64,000 nucleotides of DNA, taken from NCBI RefSeq assembly GCF_021462225.1, contig NC_061811.1, positions 9,139,663-9,203,662 on the forward strand, in the 5' to 3' direction. The notes below the pieces were generated by a model. The model ran no database searches, was not told the origin of the DNA, and worked only from the letters and a program-made list of their open reading frames with translations. How positions within the stretch are numbered: the first letter of the stretch is position 1; every line of letters begins with the position of its first letter. A program made the translations under genes and the position numbers. The DNA comes from Girardinichthys multiradiatus (lineage: Eukaryota > Chordata > Actinopteri > Cyprinodontiformes > Goodeidae). Below are positions 1 to 12,559 of this stretch, one piece after another.

Positions 1-496
1 TTTATCTTGAAAACAAAACATTAAAATTACAAAGTATCCCTTTCATTTTCCAAACATATTCATTTTTACTGAAATGTTTACATTTACACTATGATCCAAC
101 ATTTAATTTTGAATACCAAATGAGCATTAATGGGTTTCATTTTTTAAGACTCCTTTGGTCTGCAGATGGTAATTTCTCACTCATAAAAAAGGACAAATGC
201 AATAAAATCTGTAGAAGCCCGAAAGAGCTTCTGGTTATAGCTTTCTCTGGAGTTTGCATGGATTTAAAGATTTTCAAATGAACTTCCATGTCATCCGGGT
301 AATATTGCACTGGAATAAATATGGGAAAAGAAAATATAGAAAGTACTCATGAGCTCAAACCAAGAAATGCTAAAATGAGCCACCATCATCTTCAGCATCT
401 TCAACAACCCATCATTCATGGATGCTACATATGCTTCCTCTTTCTTTTTCTTCATTCTTCCTGACTTCAAAAGCACAGGAGTGGAGTGACAGGCCA

Positions 497-532
497 GTGT
501 GTGTGTGTGTGTGTGGAGGGGGGGGGGGGGGG
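497..532 (+). repeat. (GT)n followed by a G15 run
   Basis: About nine GT units are followed by G-G-A and 15 consecutive G. The length is likely variable and prone to assembly error. Confidence 0.95.
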
Positions 533-1029
533 TTCCCATTGTTAACCAGCCTTTTCAGTTAAACACAGAGGTGAGGCAAGGCAGAAGAAATGTGGACAAT
601 AAGACCTTACTGCTTCTTCACAACAGGAGGAATGCACCGCCTGACAAGAAGGACCAGCCAAACCAGACAAAAATCTCCACAAGACCCCTTTCCATATAGC
701 GAAGGAGTCAATCATTCTTAAGACTGCTTGAAATGAATGGCCTTAAATCCTGATTGGAGATATTTAGGACATCACTTCTGGAGCAACACATGCATGAGGT
801 GTTTCCAGAGAAATGCAGGCAAGGGAAAACTTAGCACACCTTTAAAAGTTTGGCATTTAAACATATTTGGATATTTAACTACAATTTTAACAATATGGAG
901 ACATTCAAGATGTATTTATAAACAATAAAACTGAAGAAAAGACCTTTTAAAATTTCAGGTAAAATGTAAATATTAAAAAAATAAGAACCTCAACATGTAT
1001 TTCCATTTAAAAAGTCTAAAAATCTGATC

Positions 1030-2110
1030 AGGTGCACACAAGTAGAACATCATTACTCAGGATTCTGAAGGTTTGCCCTGTTTAAACCTCAAGCATTTAG
1101 TTTTATGAGCTCTTGACTGTTGAAGTAAAAGTTAGCACCATGTGTTGGTCCAAAGAGCTGTCTGGGGCCATCAGGTAGAAGATTAAAGCAGCTTGTGTGT
1201 TTTGGAGCAGATTTAGAACTGCCATCAAGCCCAGGACTGGACATCCAAGCAAGTTCATCCTAAAAGCAGATCACAAGATGCTAAAAGAAGTCTCCAAAAT
1301 TCCTAAACTGTCATCATTGCGCCTACTACTGGTCCCTTGATGACATTTTATTTTGCTGCTGTTAATATTAAATCGGACGCATCCACAATCAGAAGGAAAC
1401 TGCACAAGTTTAACTTTAATGGGAGGTTTGCATTGAGGAGACCTTTGTTCTCAAAGTAGAACATGAAGATCAGACCAACATTTGCCAGAGAGAACATAGA
1501 CAAAGACCAGAACTTCTGATAATGTTCTTTGGACACATGACTCTAAATTTGATTTATTTGGACAGCAGAACAGAAGATATTTTTGATGTAGACCAAAACT
1601 TTAATTCCAGGAGAAGAATCTAATTTCTGCTGTAAAGCATAACAGTGGAAGTGTCATGCTAGGGATACTTTGCTGCAGCAGAACCTGGTCAGCTCACCAT
1701 CATAAAATTGACCATGAATTCTACCGTGGATCAGAGGGTGTTTGAAAAAAATGTGAAAATAGCTGGAAAAATATTGTCCAGTGCTGAAGCAGAACTGGAC
1801 TCTGTAGCATGGCAATGACCCAAACCATACCAGGAAAGCCACCAAGAACTGGCTGAGAACGAAGAAAACCAAGTCTGGGCTGAGACAAACCCCATATTTT
1901 CATCTCATAGAGATGCTGTGGAGCCACTTAATGATGGATGAATATGGAAAGAAAACCTAAACATCTTACAGCTTAAAGTGAGGTATGATGCCAGAGTCTG
2001 GTAGATGCCTACAGGAAGCTTCTCACTGAAGTTATCATGGTGTAGGAGCCGGCAGAGTGTCCTAACTTTTCCTGAACCTAAATCTTTGCTGATATATTTT
2101 GTTCATTAAG
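1030..2110 (+). mobile_element. Tc1-like transposon relic, family A
   Basis: The stretch reads like a decayed Tc1 transposase gene on the plus strand, including CAAGCCCAGGACTGG, CTAAAAGAAGTCTCCAAAA and a TGACCCAAACCATACC segment (the NDP.HT-type motif region). It aligns by eye with the copy at 24290-25480. It has no intact frame. Confidence 0.7.
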
Positions 2111-2229
2111 TGAAGGTTAATTGTTTTGTTTATCCATCATAGTCTTTCTTTTCCAGAGACAACCAAAAACCAAGGATTAATTATTGATATGTGAACATTT
2201 CCTCTTAAAGATCTAAATCTTTAATCGGG

Positions 2230-2760
2230 TGTCCTCATTTTTTCACGTGGCAGTAAACGCCTCACATCTCATCACAGAGCTGCTGTGCTTCAGCAGAACG
2301 ACACTTCCCCAGCTCAATAAAAGGGTGAAGCTCAATTAGCATTTCACAAGTCCCATTTCACCCCATCCGTCGCAGCCTTCCCTGCGGAGCCCATGCTTTT
2401 CTGGGGATTGTCCTGTTTTGGGCCCTTGTTGCCGTTGGCAGGGTGACAGTATTCGAGTGTGCAAACTTGTGCCATTGTCCTCCGGCCAGAGGGAGCCATG
2501 GAGACCCCATAATATGACACAGGAAAATGTTTGCTGATGGCAATTCTATGGGCTTTGTCTGAGTCTTTTTCCTTCATGACGACTCGATTTAAGTCTCTAA
2601 ATGTTTGACTACAAATGCAGGAGTGCTATCCAGCTCCTTCCCCTTTGTCCCACCAGGTTTGAATGAGTAATTCAGCCTTTGTGTCGCTCGATTGAGGGGG
2701 CAAACAGAAAGACAAGATTCTTGAGCGTTCAAGCCCCTTTCCATGGTTATGCGCTCCTTA
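2230..2760. other. Non-repetitive moderately GC-rich stretch upstream of fam181a
   Basis: This 0.5 kb differs from its AT-rich, transposon-derived flanks. It has no convincing ORF and resembles none of the repeats in the window. It contains CATTGTCC and a TAATT motif. A conserved noncoding element is possible but untested. A C15 run follows at 2765-2779. Confidence 0.3.
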
Positions 2761-3351
2761 GATTCCCCCCCCCCCCCCCACCAAATCCTACAGCTGACAT
2801 AATGTGGAAGGCATTAAACCTCAACTTTAACCTGTGAAAGAGGAATCTAAAACATGTCCAATACCACGGAGTGAATTTATATTAAATTATTTTTATTTGT
2901 GTATAAACGGGCAGTTTTAGGAATTATTACCTCCTGCAGTTTAGGACAAATATCGCGTTACCCGTACGGGCTTTCCAGATCTCCATGGCAGCAATTTGCG
3001 CTGGTGAAGAATTTGATACCAAGGCGCTTGGAGACTGATTGGAGTGCATTGTAAGGGGTTTGGGGTCGCTGATTGGTTCAAGGGAAGGAGCATAACTACA
3101 AGGAGTTTATATTCATTCAACTTGTTGAAGTACCCCTGCAATCTGGAGGGAAGTTTCTACGAGGACGGTCTCTGAGGGAATCTACGAGTGGTGAGCATGG
3201 GTTTAAACATTTATCATTAAAATGTGAGATTTTGCTGGTGCGCAATTACGCAGAGTCTAAACTAGTTTATATCTTCTAGACTGTGACGGTGGATTACTCT
3301 TCATATCTTTAACATGGACTGATGAAGTGAGCCAAAGAGCTTCTGGTAAAA

Positions 3352-4128
3352 ATGTCAAGCGCAGACAGTGAAGTTAAAACGTTGCTCAACTTTGTCAATT
3401 TGGCATCCAGCGACATCAAGGCGGCCCTGGACAAATCCGCTCCCTGCCGGCGCTCTGTGGATCACCGGAAATACCTGCAGAAGCAGCTCAAGCGTTTCTC
3501 ACAAAAGTTCTCAAGAGTCTCAAGGTGCCAGACGCTCAGATCTGCGGACTACAGGAGCGCCAGATCCGCAGGAGCTGAACGTCAAAGCGCAACAGTGATA
3601 GATAAGGCCAGCTCCGATGCGCAACACGTTCAGAGCGTCGGAAACGTGGAGCAGGTGCCCATGAGGAAACGACAGCTACCGGCCTCGTTTTGGGAGGAAC
3701 CCAGGATAACCAAAACTAAGAGAGACACATCCTGTTTGGATTTGAGAAGAAGCAGCTCGGGAACATCTGATGGCAGCGAGAATGAAAAGAGGAAAAGGAG
3801 TCAGGACGACGCTCCAAAGACCGCAATCTCCTCCTCCAACCGGCGCAACTCTGCGGAAAAAGAAGTCCGGAAACTGGATCTGACTTCCCACCACTCTGTG
3901 AGCTTCTGCGGCTGCTGGCCCTTCCAGCTCCACGGACATCAGGTCCTCCACAGTCAAATCGTAGTGCCCCATCCTCCCATGGGTCTGTGGAGCAAAGCAG
4001 CAGGGCCAGGGCCGGAGAGATGTGAGCATCCTTATGGACAGAAACTTCACACACACGTTGTGGTTAAACCTATACCGACCAAACCCACAGCTCAGTCTCC
4101 GATCTTCAGCGTGTTTGGATTCGTTTAA
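3352..4128 (+). CDS. fam181a: FAM181A, TEAD-interacting family protein, single coding exon
   Basis: The ORF encodes 258 residues, begins at an ATG and is uninterrupted. Residues 7-50 form the conserved family block, including LLNFVNLASSDIKAALDKSA and CRRSVDHRKYLQKQLKRFS. Residues 104-117, MRKRQLPASFWEEP, resemble the YAP/FAM181 omega-loop that docks on TEAD transcription factors (family knowledge), so a nuclear role in TEAD regulation is inferred. The middle is low-complexity, with Ser, Arg and Lys-rich stretches, and the C-terminus ends in IFSVFGFV. Paralogue FAM181B shares the N-terminal block. I choose FAM181A because asb2 lies next door, tail to tail, as at human 14q32. A 5' noncoding exon is possible, since GTGAGC occurs at 3191, but it was not established. 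Confidence 0.9.
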   Translation: MSSADSEVKTLLNFVNLASSDIKAALDKSAPCRRSVDHRKYLQKQLKRFSQKFSRVSRCQTLRSADYRSARSAGAERQSATVIDKASSDAQHVQSVGNVEQVPMRKRQLPASFWEEPRITKTKRDTSCLDLRRSSSGTSDGSENEKRKRSQDDAPKTAISSSNRRNSAEKEVRKLDLTSHHSVSFCGCWPFQLHGHQVLHSQIVVPHPPMGLWSKAAGPGPERCEHPYGQKLHTHVVVKPIPTKPTAQSPIFSVFGFV

Positions 4129-4243
4129 TCTGCCCATCACATGAGAAGGTGAAACTGTGACCTTTTTCTTTGTGTTTAAACCAGACACTCCCGGAAGCAC
4201 TTACTAGAATGCTGCATCTATTTGTGATGTTTAAGCCCACAGG

Positions 4244-4249
4244 AATAAA
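4244..4249 (+). terminator. AATAAA poly(A) signal of fam181a
   Basis: A canonical AATAAA lies 116 bp after the fam181a stop codon. A second AATAAA is at 4441-4446. Either could serve the gene. The asb2 stop codon on the other strand is at 4673, so the two 3' ends converge within about 540 bp. Confidence 0.5.
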
Positions 4250-4672
4250 TTGCACTTTTTCAACAACAACAAAAAAAACTAATCAGCTTCACGTTTATGT
4301 CAGTTAAATTTCCCTCTCTTTGTCCACAGAGAAGGAGAAGGAAAAATGTGTTTTTGTACTCGTGAGCTGTCATGGTTACCCCTTTTAACAAGAAAAATCT
4401 GTCTTTGTCAGATAATGTTTGCAGAAATGACTTATTTTTAAATAAAAGACTCAAATTCTCTCAATAATTCCTTTTGGCAGGGTTCTTAAACACACAACCT
4501 AAATGACAGATTAAAGAGCCTGGCTGTCACATCGCTTAAAGTATAAATAGATATTTATACACAAGAGGGCCGTTACAGTTTTAAGGTTTGAAATATGACT
4601 AAAAAAAGAAACTGGAAGATAAATATATCTATGCACAAAAACACTAAAATCTGAGGTTTATCTATTTGAAAG

Positions 4673-7600
4673 TCAGTCATCTGGACTGAGATATGTTTTT
4701 AGTCTGCTTGGCAGAGGCAAGCTAGTAATAGATCTCCTTCTGTCTCTCCCAATCTGAGTCCAAATGCTTAATCTGCAAAGGTGCTGCAGCGGACGTGGTG
4801 ACACTGAAATACAGAACAGAAGATAAGAACTATGTTAAAGAAATGCATGACATTTTTCTTTGAGGAAGTGAAAACAGTGTTTCCTTGTGTGTGTAATGAT
4901 TTTTATCTGACACCTACATGACTTCCTTTTGATGGCGTGCCATTCTTCTCTGCCGTCCAGGAGCTCAGAGAGCTTGCTGCACAGCTGAACATGACCAACG
5001 TGCTCCAGCAACAAGTCTATGATGGGCCCGGCCCATTTACACATAGCTGGTGTTGAGATCCACTCACAGAACTGAAAACCATAAAAAAAGATCTTCATGA
5101 CTTAAACCAGAAGTTAAATCACTCAGTGTGAAATGAACAGTGATTGTTGGTTTTGCCCACCTGTGTTACCCTTTCTGTCCTTTCATCGCAGTTTAAAGGA
5201 AGTGTACAATCATATCTATGGCTGACAGCAGTTCTTATGCTGGATCCTCTTAAAGGAGGGTGGGCGTCAGCACCGTATGTACAGGCGAAACAAGTGAGGG
5301 CATCACAGCCGTGGTTTAAAAGGCACTTCAGCAGAGGTAGATTATTCTTACAAAGTGTAACAAGAGCTGGGAATGTAGTAGCAAAAGATGGGAGTCTGAC
5401 ATTCATATCCGCCCCTCGCTCCAGAAGCAAGGACACGGTGCTGACACAGCCGTGATGTGCAGCCATCAGCAGAGGACTGACTGGATCTAGACTCAGGCTT
5501 GCACCGGCATTCACCAACACCTCCGCTGTCCTCCTGCTGCCGTGGGCAACAGCAAAGTAGAGAGCTGTGGTGCGTCGGTCGGCGTACTCAATGGAGTGAC
5601 TGTGTGGCAGAGTGGCGTTCACGTCTGCACCAGTTTTCAGCAGCACGGCTGCCGCAGCGTGCCTATCGTACTGTGCTGCCAGGTGGAGGGGGCTGATCCA
5701 GCTGTGCCGGAGCTTGGCTCGGCTGGTAACCGAGACGAGCAGAGAAACAATCCTGAAAACAAAGGGAGCTGATTGATGACAGCGAGGAGAAGACAGCACA
5801 CAGATATTGTGTTGTTGGAATTAATACAGACGTAGATTACAAATAACAGCATGTGGGGATTTAATGAATGAACTTCCACTACAGTATCAAACTAACCTGG
5901 ACAGAGCTGTTACAGAATATCCTAATGATTTAATGTGAAAATCTAAATTTTATCGGTACGGAACTACCTCTTTTCATTTTTTTGACCAATATTGCGCAGA
6001 AGACCTCCATCATGACGTTACATTGAGATAAATTATTGTTTTATTCCACAGATTGTGTGCCTGAGACTGTCAGAACATGCAGTATTTATGACCCTGGGGC
6101 CGTTGTGATGAACTGTTCATTTAGACACCTGTGAATAAATGTTATTGTATTCTGCTAGTTTAGAACTCAGTAAGCTTTTGAAATGACCCATAATTAATTC
6201 ACAGTCAGTTCTAACCTTTTAAATGCATTTTCTTCTCTTTTTGTCTCTTTCAGTAGAGCTTGTGTGGACTGTTTCCAGCTGTATATTTTATCTAAGCAAA
6301 AAGGTTTGAAAAATTAATAGGGTTATTTTTTCTATATTTTTTTTCTGTATTTGTCAGTCTATTTTTTACATGTACATGAACTTTGATGACATACTGTTCC
6401 TAATCTATAAGGTCCACTTTTTTGATGGACCACCGTTGCCAGCAATAGCCACTTTAACTATTGTGTAAACATCTTCCATGAGGTTTAGGAGTGTGTTCAT
6501 AGGTAGATGAGAAAACCAGAATTGCAGCCTCTGCGATAATTCATCCCTAAGGTCTTCAAGAAGATTGAGGTCAGGACTAGGAACCAGTTTTATCAAGGCT
6601 GATCCATTGGGTTAACAATATGAATGCATATTTGTTTTATTTTACTGTGTCTATTTCTTTCGTTTATTGTGCTTTTTGATACTTTAGTCTTTAAAGTTCC
6701 AGCAACGATTTGTTTTTTCTTGCCTTGATGCACCTGAGACAAGTCAGTCCAGCAAGATGTTTACAACTCAGTTCTGAAGTCCAAGTAAGGAACCCACAGA
6801 GACGTTCATAGGCCAGTGCCAGGAGGGGGATGGGCAACCTGTATGATGGTAAATAGCCTGCACTTGTATAGTGCTTCATCAAGTCCGAGGACTCCAAAGA
6901 GCTTTACACTACAATCAATCATCCACCCATTCACACACTGACAGTGGTGAGCTACAATGTAGCCACAGCTACCCTGACAAACTGACAGAAGTGAGACTGC
7001 CATACAATCAGCACCACCGGACCCTGTGACCACCATCAGCAGCAAGGTGAGGGAAGTGTCTTGGCCAAGGACACAATGACTGAGATGTCAGACCAGGGAT
7101 TCGAACCAGCAGCCTACCGTGGGTTCGGCCCTGGTGATGATAAAGACCTTCTTGGCTGAACAGCAGCTATATGTCAAGATATTCCTCATCAACAGCAACA
7201 GAAATATGTGTGCAGGAACTGACATCACAGTTTGAATCCAGACCAAATTTAGGAGTCTGCTTATCAGTTTTGCCATGTTGGATCAAAGGTGGCCAGAGTT
7301 AATGTAACAAAGATGTCTCACTTGCACTTAATTTCTTCTTTCCTTTTACAAACCTTTCCTTTACATTTAGACCAGACATTTTGAAATCCAAATAATGGGC
7401 AGGAGGGCTTGTGTTTACATTATAGAGTGAGAGTGAGAACCTTTATTAAAAGTAAATCTTCAGTCAGCTAATGATACCTTGATATTCATTCAAAGTTCCC
7501 TTCAGAAAGCCCCTTTAGAAGTTCATCTTTGATTGTTTGGCTTGATTCTTTAATTAATTAACTATTCATTAAACATATAAGTCATTATTAATAGCTAATT

Positions 7601-10600
7601 ATTGATTCTATAAGTGCTTAGTTCCTATATAACTTTCAATTGACATGTCAATATTGTAATTAGGGGAATAATTATATTTTATAATAAATAAACCTAATTT
7701 CATTCTATAGAGTATGCAATAAGAGATCCCTGGCAAAGAGAATACATGACTTCAGATGTATTATTGGTAAACTTAAAATATATTTCATTTATTAAATTGA
7801 TAACCTTTTTGACACATAACTGTAATTAAGTAAACTTATAAGTTGCTAAATTTATTGATCAACCAATTATAAGTCTGTATCTTTTCCTAAAAATTATACA
7901 ATGTCTTGCCATCATTAAATGCAGCAAAAACACATATTGTTTACATACACAGATTACAGAGTAGACAGAATACAATATTCTAAATAATACCTTGGTGCCA
8001 TTCAAGGTCCAGATAAGGATGTTCTGTTCATGTTCTAAAAGAACAGTAGATCTTCAGCTTATGTCAAAATCACATTTATGATAAACCAAACACTGTCGTT
8101 GCATTTAGTTTTACAATTAATTCAAGCACAACACATACTCCCTGTATTTTTCAAAAGCTGACAAATTACTATTTATCAAAAGATTATCAACAGAAGGTCC
8201 TGGGTTCAACTCCCAGCCAGGGGTCTTTCTGCATGGAGTTTGCATGTTCTCCCTGTGCATGCGTGGGTTCTCTCCGGGTACTCCGGCTTCCTCCCACAGT
8301 CCAAACACAAGACTGTTAGTTTAATTGGTCTATCTAAATTGCGCTTAGGTGTGAATGGGTGTGTGCATATTTGTTTGTCCTGTATGTCACTGTGTCGCCC
8401 TGCAATGGACTGGTGACCTGTCCAGGGTGTACCCCGCCTACCGCCCATAAACTGCTAGAGATGGGCACCAACTCCCCCATGACCCAGTATGGAAGAAGTG
8501 GGTATAGAAAATAGATGGATGATTAACAGTTGGAATTCAAATAAATGAAGTACATGAATTGTATGAGATTATATATTTTTTTTATCTACGGTATAGTTCC
8601 TTTTTTTTAAAAAAAAGAAATAAGTAAAATAGAGAAAAAGGAAAGACAAGTAAGAAAAAAGAAAGAACAGAAACAGAAAAAGGAAAGAAAGAAAGAAAGA
8701 AAGAAAGAAAGAAAAATTTGATAAAAAGGAAAAAACAGAAAAAAATAGAAATAGAAAAAAATGATGTGACATTACATCTAGAACTAGTCCGAAATAACTA
8801 CAAAAACCTTCCACTTGGTTATATCCTGTGTTGTGCACACAATCACTTTGTATAGAGCAGATAAAACCTGTCACTGTCATTAACAGGGAAAAAAAGACGC
8901 TCCACATCCCTCCCCCACTGGACTGGATGCCGTGTTGATGTTTGACATTAAAATGAATTTGGCACAAAGTAAGCAAGCTCACAATATCCTCTCTATTACT
9001 TAATAAAACCACTGTTTTGTATCTGCGTGTTATAATAAGGAGTTCAGACTCACTCATGGTGTCCATACTGGGCAGCAACATGTAGAGGCAGCAGTCCGGA
9101 GTTATCAGGTTTATTGGCATCTGCGTTTTTTGTGAGGAGTAAAGCAACAACTTCTCCGTGTCCATTCTTACTGGCTTCATGCAGAGCTGTAAAACCCTCA
9201 CATGTCTGCATGTTCACACCTGCTCCTGAAAAAACAGCAGCCCCTTGTCGGATTTAAAATGAAATCCAAGTCATCAAAGTGTGAATGTCTTTGGTGGAAA
9301 GCTACCTTTCTCAATGAGGTAACACAGCGCCCTCATCAGTCCTCGCTGAGCTGCTACAATAAGCGGTGTGATGCAGTAGGTGTTTGCCGGATTGATTGTG
9401 GCCCCAGCTCGGATCAGTATCTCGCAGATCTCTGTGTTATCTCTGGAAACAGCCTCATGGAGGGCTGTCCAGCCCTGACTGCACCGCTGGTTTACAGTGG
9501 CACCGTAGGACAGAATGAGGTTTACCATGTCCGCATTTTCCAGTTCACAAGCTGTGGAGACCGAGAACACATCATTCCACACACACCCGTATGTCGTGGC
9601 ACTCCTTAACATCTCTGATTTCACAGCTGTACCTTTATACAAAGGAGTTTCTTTGTTACTGCTGCAGATGTCGGGGTCAGCGCCTGACTCCAGAAGGCAC
9701 TGCACGCAGGGCAACTGTTCACATGACACGGCCAGCAGCAAAGCAGTCTGTTCCTGCAGGGTCCGCTTGTCCACTGAACCTGGATGGGCTGCAGCAGAAA
9801 AAACACAGACCCTAACAACCATCTTTAAGCATTTAGAAAATGTGAAAAGCTAAAAAGTGAAACAAAAATGTACTGAATCTCATTGTTATCCTTCATAGGA
9901 CCATAATTTACACACTGGCTAAATCCCATTTGCTTGGGTTACCACTAACATTCCCCACTTCCCTTTGTTGGCACTTAATTCAGGAAATGGTAAAATACCA
10001 CTGAGAAACTAGGCAGTAATTATCAATGCTGCCACAAGCAACATGTTGCTGCGTATTAAGGAAGAACAAAAATGTAATGTGAAATGTACCCTATTCACAA
10101 ATAATTGTAAATTGTCAATAATGTTTGCCAGTATGCAGTTGGAACCAGATTTTCACATACACTGTATAAAAAGACACAAAACCTTTTTTCTCTGTCAGAC
10201 ATTAAATCAGACAAAACATCTCCTGTTTTAGGTCAGTTAGGATTACCAACATTTTTTTTTTTTTTGAGAATTTAATTAACTTACATCAAATTCATAAATT
10301 TACATACATTTCACCAAGTGTTTGGTAGAGTTCCCTCTTAACTGAATGACTTGGGTCAAACCTGTTCGGCATCCCTCCACACACACATCTTCTCAGCTCC
10401 ACCCAGAATTTCTCTAGAGGATCGAGGTTTTGTGGTGGCCACTTCAAAAGATTGGCTTTGTTGTCCCTAAGCCACCTCGTAACTAATTTGTAACACCCTG
10501 GCTAATGTCAAGAGACATCGCTTTAACATTTCCACATAATGTCATGTACTTTGTGAGCTGCACCAGTCTTTCCTGCAACAAAACAGCCACACAGCATGAT

Positions 10601-12322
10601 GCTGCCACCCCCGTACTTCACAGCTGGACTGGTAATCCCAGTCTTGCAAGCTTTCCCCTTTTTCTTTTAAATACAACAATGGCTAAAAAAAACTTCAATT
10701 ATAGTTTCATCACACAATAAGACATGTCTCCAGAAATTAAATATTTGTCCCTGTTTACATTTTCAAACTGTAAATAGCCTTTTTTATGCTGCTTCTTGAG
10801 TGAGAGCTTCTTCCTCGCTGAGGGGCATTTAAGCATGCTGTGGATAGTGACATTCTTACACCAACATCTTCCTAAGATCTTTGGATTTTGTTCTGGGGTT
10901 GATTCACACATTTCAAACCAAAGCATGTTTATCTCTCGGACACAGAACCCGTCTCCTTCCCGTTCCTGGTATAAAAGCTGGACATTACCATGGTGTTTAG
11001 ACTCACATTTAATAGTTTGAACTGATCAGTTTGGTCACCCTTAGGCTTCTGGAAATTGGACCCAAGTATGAAATAGTCTTGATGAGATATATGCTTTTAG
11101 TAATCTTCTCGCTCTTTATTCTGACATTTAGCACATAGAAATACTTTTGGTAACCCTAATTGACCTAAATTAGAACATTTTTAGCCAGATTTAATGAGAA
11201 AAAAGCATATGTCTTTTTAATACAGTTAAATCTGAGTTTCAACTGTAGTAACAACAAAAAAAAACTACCCTCTATATACAGGAGTTGGTCAAAAATTGCA
11301 GACTTTTATAAGTATACTCATTTGCCTGCAAATATACTTCAACATGTCAGTACTTTATATACTTAGTACAACAATATTCCCCTAAGGTAATACATTGGAG
11401 TACATAAAACCTGGTTATCTTTACCTTCTTGTATGTTTTGGTTTTGCATTAGAATCCATTGAACCAATAGATATTTTAAATTAAGAAATGTGTGCTCTTT
11501 GGCTTTTAAAATAATACATAACAATAATAATCAATGAGATTAAGCCTAATATATCAGAACACTTAAAATGGCTCATTGATTGAATACGGAGCCATAAACA
11601 TATGTTGATTAAGAAACTATTTATATTTGTGATAAGATTTGCAAGCAAAGCGTCCACCTCTTTGTTTTCAAGTGTGCCCCTGAGTAGTTTCCCTTTTCAG
11701 CAGCTGCAGAGGTATTTCACTAGCCCTCCCTGTACTCCACAACAATTAAGACCTCCTGCCCCTAATTAATGCAGTCCTAAGTGTTAAGGATGAGGAAAAG
11801 AGATTGAAAATGGGATTCAGATGCAGAATGTCTTTACCCTTCAACAGGGTCCTCAGGCAGTCAGTCTGTCCAGAATAGGCAGCCTCATGCAAAGGTAGCC
11901 ATCCATTGTTGTTTTCCTTCAGGAGGCTGTGGGAGGAGGATGCTGCCAGATCATTCAGGGTTTCCACATCTCCACTCCTGATGGCAAAAACCACAGGGTC
12001 AGCATCCCTGGAAGGGAGGAGAAACAGCAGTGAAGTATGATTACAGATGAACAGAAAAACAACATCCTTCAATCTTTTGCCTAAATTGTTTTATCTGAAA
12101 TGCTGTAATAATTCTCAAGCACGATGGGAGTCAGTGCTGCACACAAGCCTGCACACACCGAGCCACTATGAACGCATCAGCCGCTCCAACAAACACTCAC
12201 TCTTGCGGCTCTGGTGATCCTCCTCTCCTGTTTTCTCCCTGCAGTCGCGACAGATCATCTCCACATTTACGTCCTGCGTTACGGAACTGAGATAAATAGC
12301 TGGAATAGTTGAATTTGGTCAT
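4673..12322 (-). CDS. asb2: ASB2, ankyrin repeat and SOCS box protein, proximal-promoter isoform
   Basis: Eight coding exons in consistent phase: 12322-12201, 12007-11838, 9788-9633, 9551-9306, 9225-9054, 5752-5161, 5071-4918 and 4803-4673, giving 580 residues (human ASB2 isoforms are about 587-635). The start MTKFNYSSYLSQF resembles the long human isoform start. A run of ankyrin repeats follows, for example GWLPLHEAAYSGQ, GWTALHEAVSRDN and GLLPLHVAAQYGH. The last exon supplies the SOCS box: PRPLQHLCRLSIWTQIG, then SLPLPSRLKTYL. By family knowledge it is the substrate adaptor of an Elongin BC/Cullin-5 E3 that degrades filamins in muscle and blood cells. The penultimate exon ends in phase 1 (TCA T). 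Reading the SOCS exon in another frame gives an early stop, so the splice phase decides the C-terminus. Related ASB14/ASB15 are alternatives, but gene order favours ASB2. Confidence 0.88.
6400..6600 (-). mobile_element. Tc1-like relic fragment in the asb2 intron
   Basis: The minus strand encodes PSPDLNLLEDLRDELSQRLQ, a decayed form of the [12 protein letters not shown] motif of Tc1 transposases. The fragment is about 200 bp and broken. Confidence 0.6.
6855..7140 (-). repeat. Interspersed repeat with tRNA-like B box on the minus strand
   Basis: The stretch contains TTGTATAGTGCTTCATCA, a CCACCCATTCACACACTGA segment and GGGATTCGAACCAGCAGCC, the reverse form of a tRNA B box. This pattern is typical of a high-copy teleost interspersed repeat. 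The family is not named. Confidence 0.55.
7280..8120. other. AT-rich asb2 intron sequence
   Basis: Rich in TTAATTA-type words. I see no ORF, splice-supported exon or clear repeat here. Confidence 0.6.
8185..8525 (+). repeat. tRNA-derived SINE copy
   Basis: It begins with a B-box-like GGTCCTGGGTTCAACTCCC, then the fish repeat body (GCATGGAGTTTGCATGTTCT, ACTCCGGCTTCCTCCCACAG, ACCTGTCCAGGGTGTACCCC), and ends in a GAAAATAGATGGATGA tail. The body also occurs at 55140 and reversed at 17225-17412. Confidence 0.8.
8610..8765 (+). repeat. Polypurine GAAA-rich tract
   Basis: Nearly all A and G, with about seven GAAA units near 8685-8713. The long minus-strand frame of Phe/Ser/Leu here is an artefact of this tract. 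Confidence 0.9.
10140..11270 (-). mobile_element. Tc1-like relic, Sleeping-Beauty-type family B
   Basis: One end carries ACCAGATTTTCACATACACT and GGTCAGTTAGGATTACCAA. The other has CCTAATTGACCTAAATTAGA. The body is a decayed transposase on the minus strand, with GATGCTGCCACCCCCGTACT and CCTGTTTACATTTTCAAACT. It lies in the second asb2 intron. All frames are broken. Confidence 0.75.
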
Positions 12323-12449
12323 CGTGGCGGCGGATTTGCTGGCTGTGACGGAAAAGCAGCGGCGGGGTTCGAGGCGCCGCGCCGCTCAGGGCGCAGCTGC
12401 TCGGATTATTTTGGGAAAGAAGCGTCAGGAGGTGGTTTGACGGCTGCAG

Positions 12450-12457
12450 CCTTATAT
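12450..12457 (-). promoter_or_regulatory. TATA-like element of the proximal asb2 promoter
   Basis: ATATAAGG on the minus strand lies about 130 bp upstream of the 12322 ATG. A CAGCTG E-box is at 12394-12399. The surrounding 12300-12430 is locally GC-rich. Their use is inferred from position only. Confidence 0.35.
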
Positions 12458-12559
12458 GACAAAGACTCTGGACATCCAGAGAGATAAGCCAGACTGCTCT
12501 AAAGATAAGGGAGTCTACGCAGCGGCCCTGTCGCCTTTCTTTCTTTGCTGGAAATTGGC

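Noticed and set aside
4700..4803. asb2 ending without a SOCS box (frame ending KEIYY stop)
   Set aside because: The preceding exon ends in phase 1, which selects the frame encoding a clear SOCS box ending at 4673.
8569..9201. 210-residue minus-strand ORF rich in Phe/Ser/Leu
   Set aside because: It combines asb2 exon sequence in a wrong frame with a polypurine tract. Low complexity and no family match.
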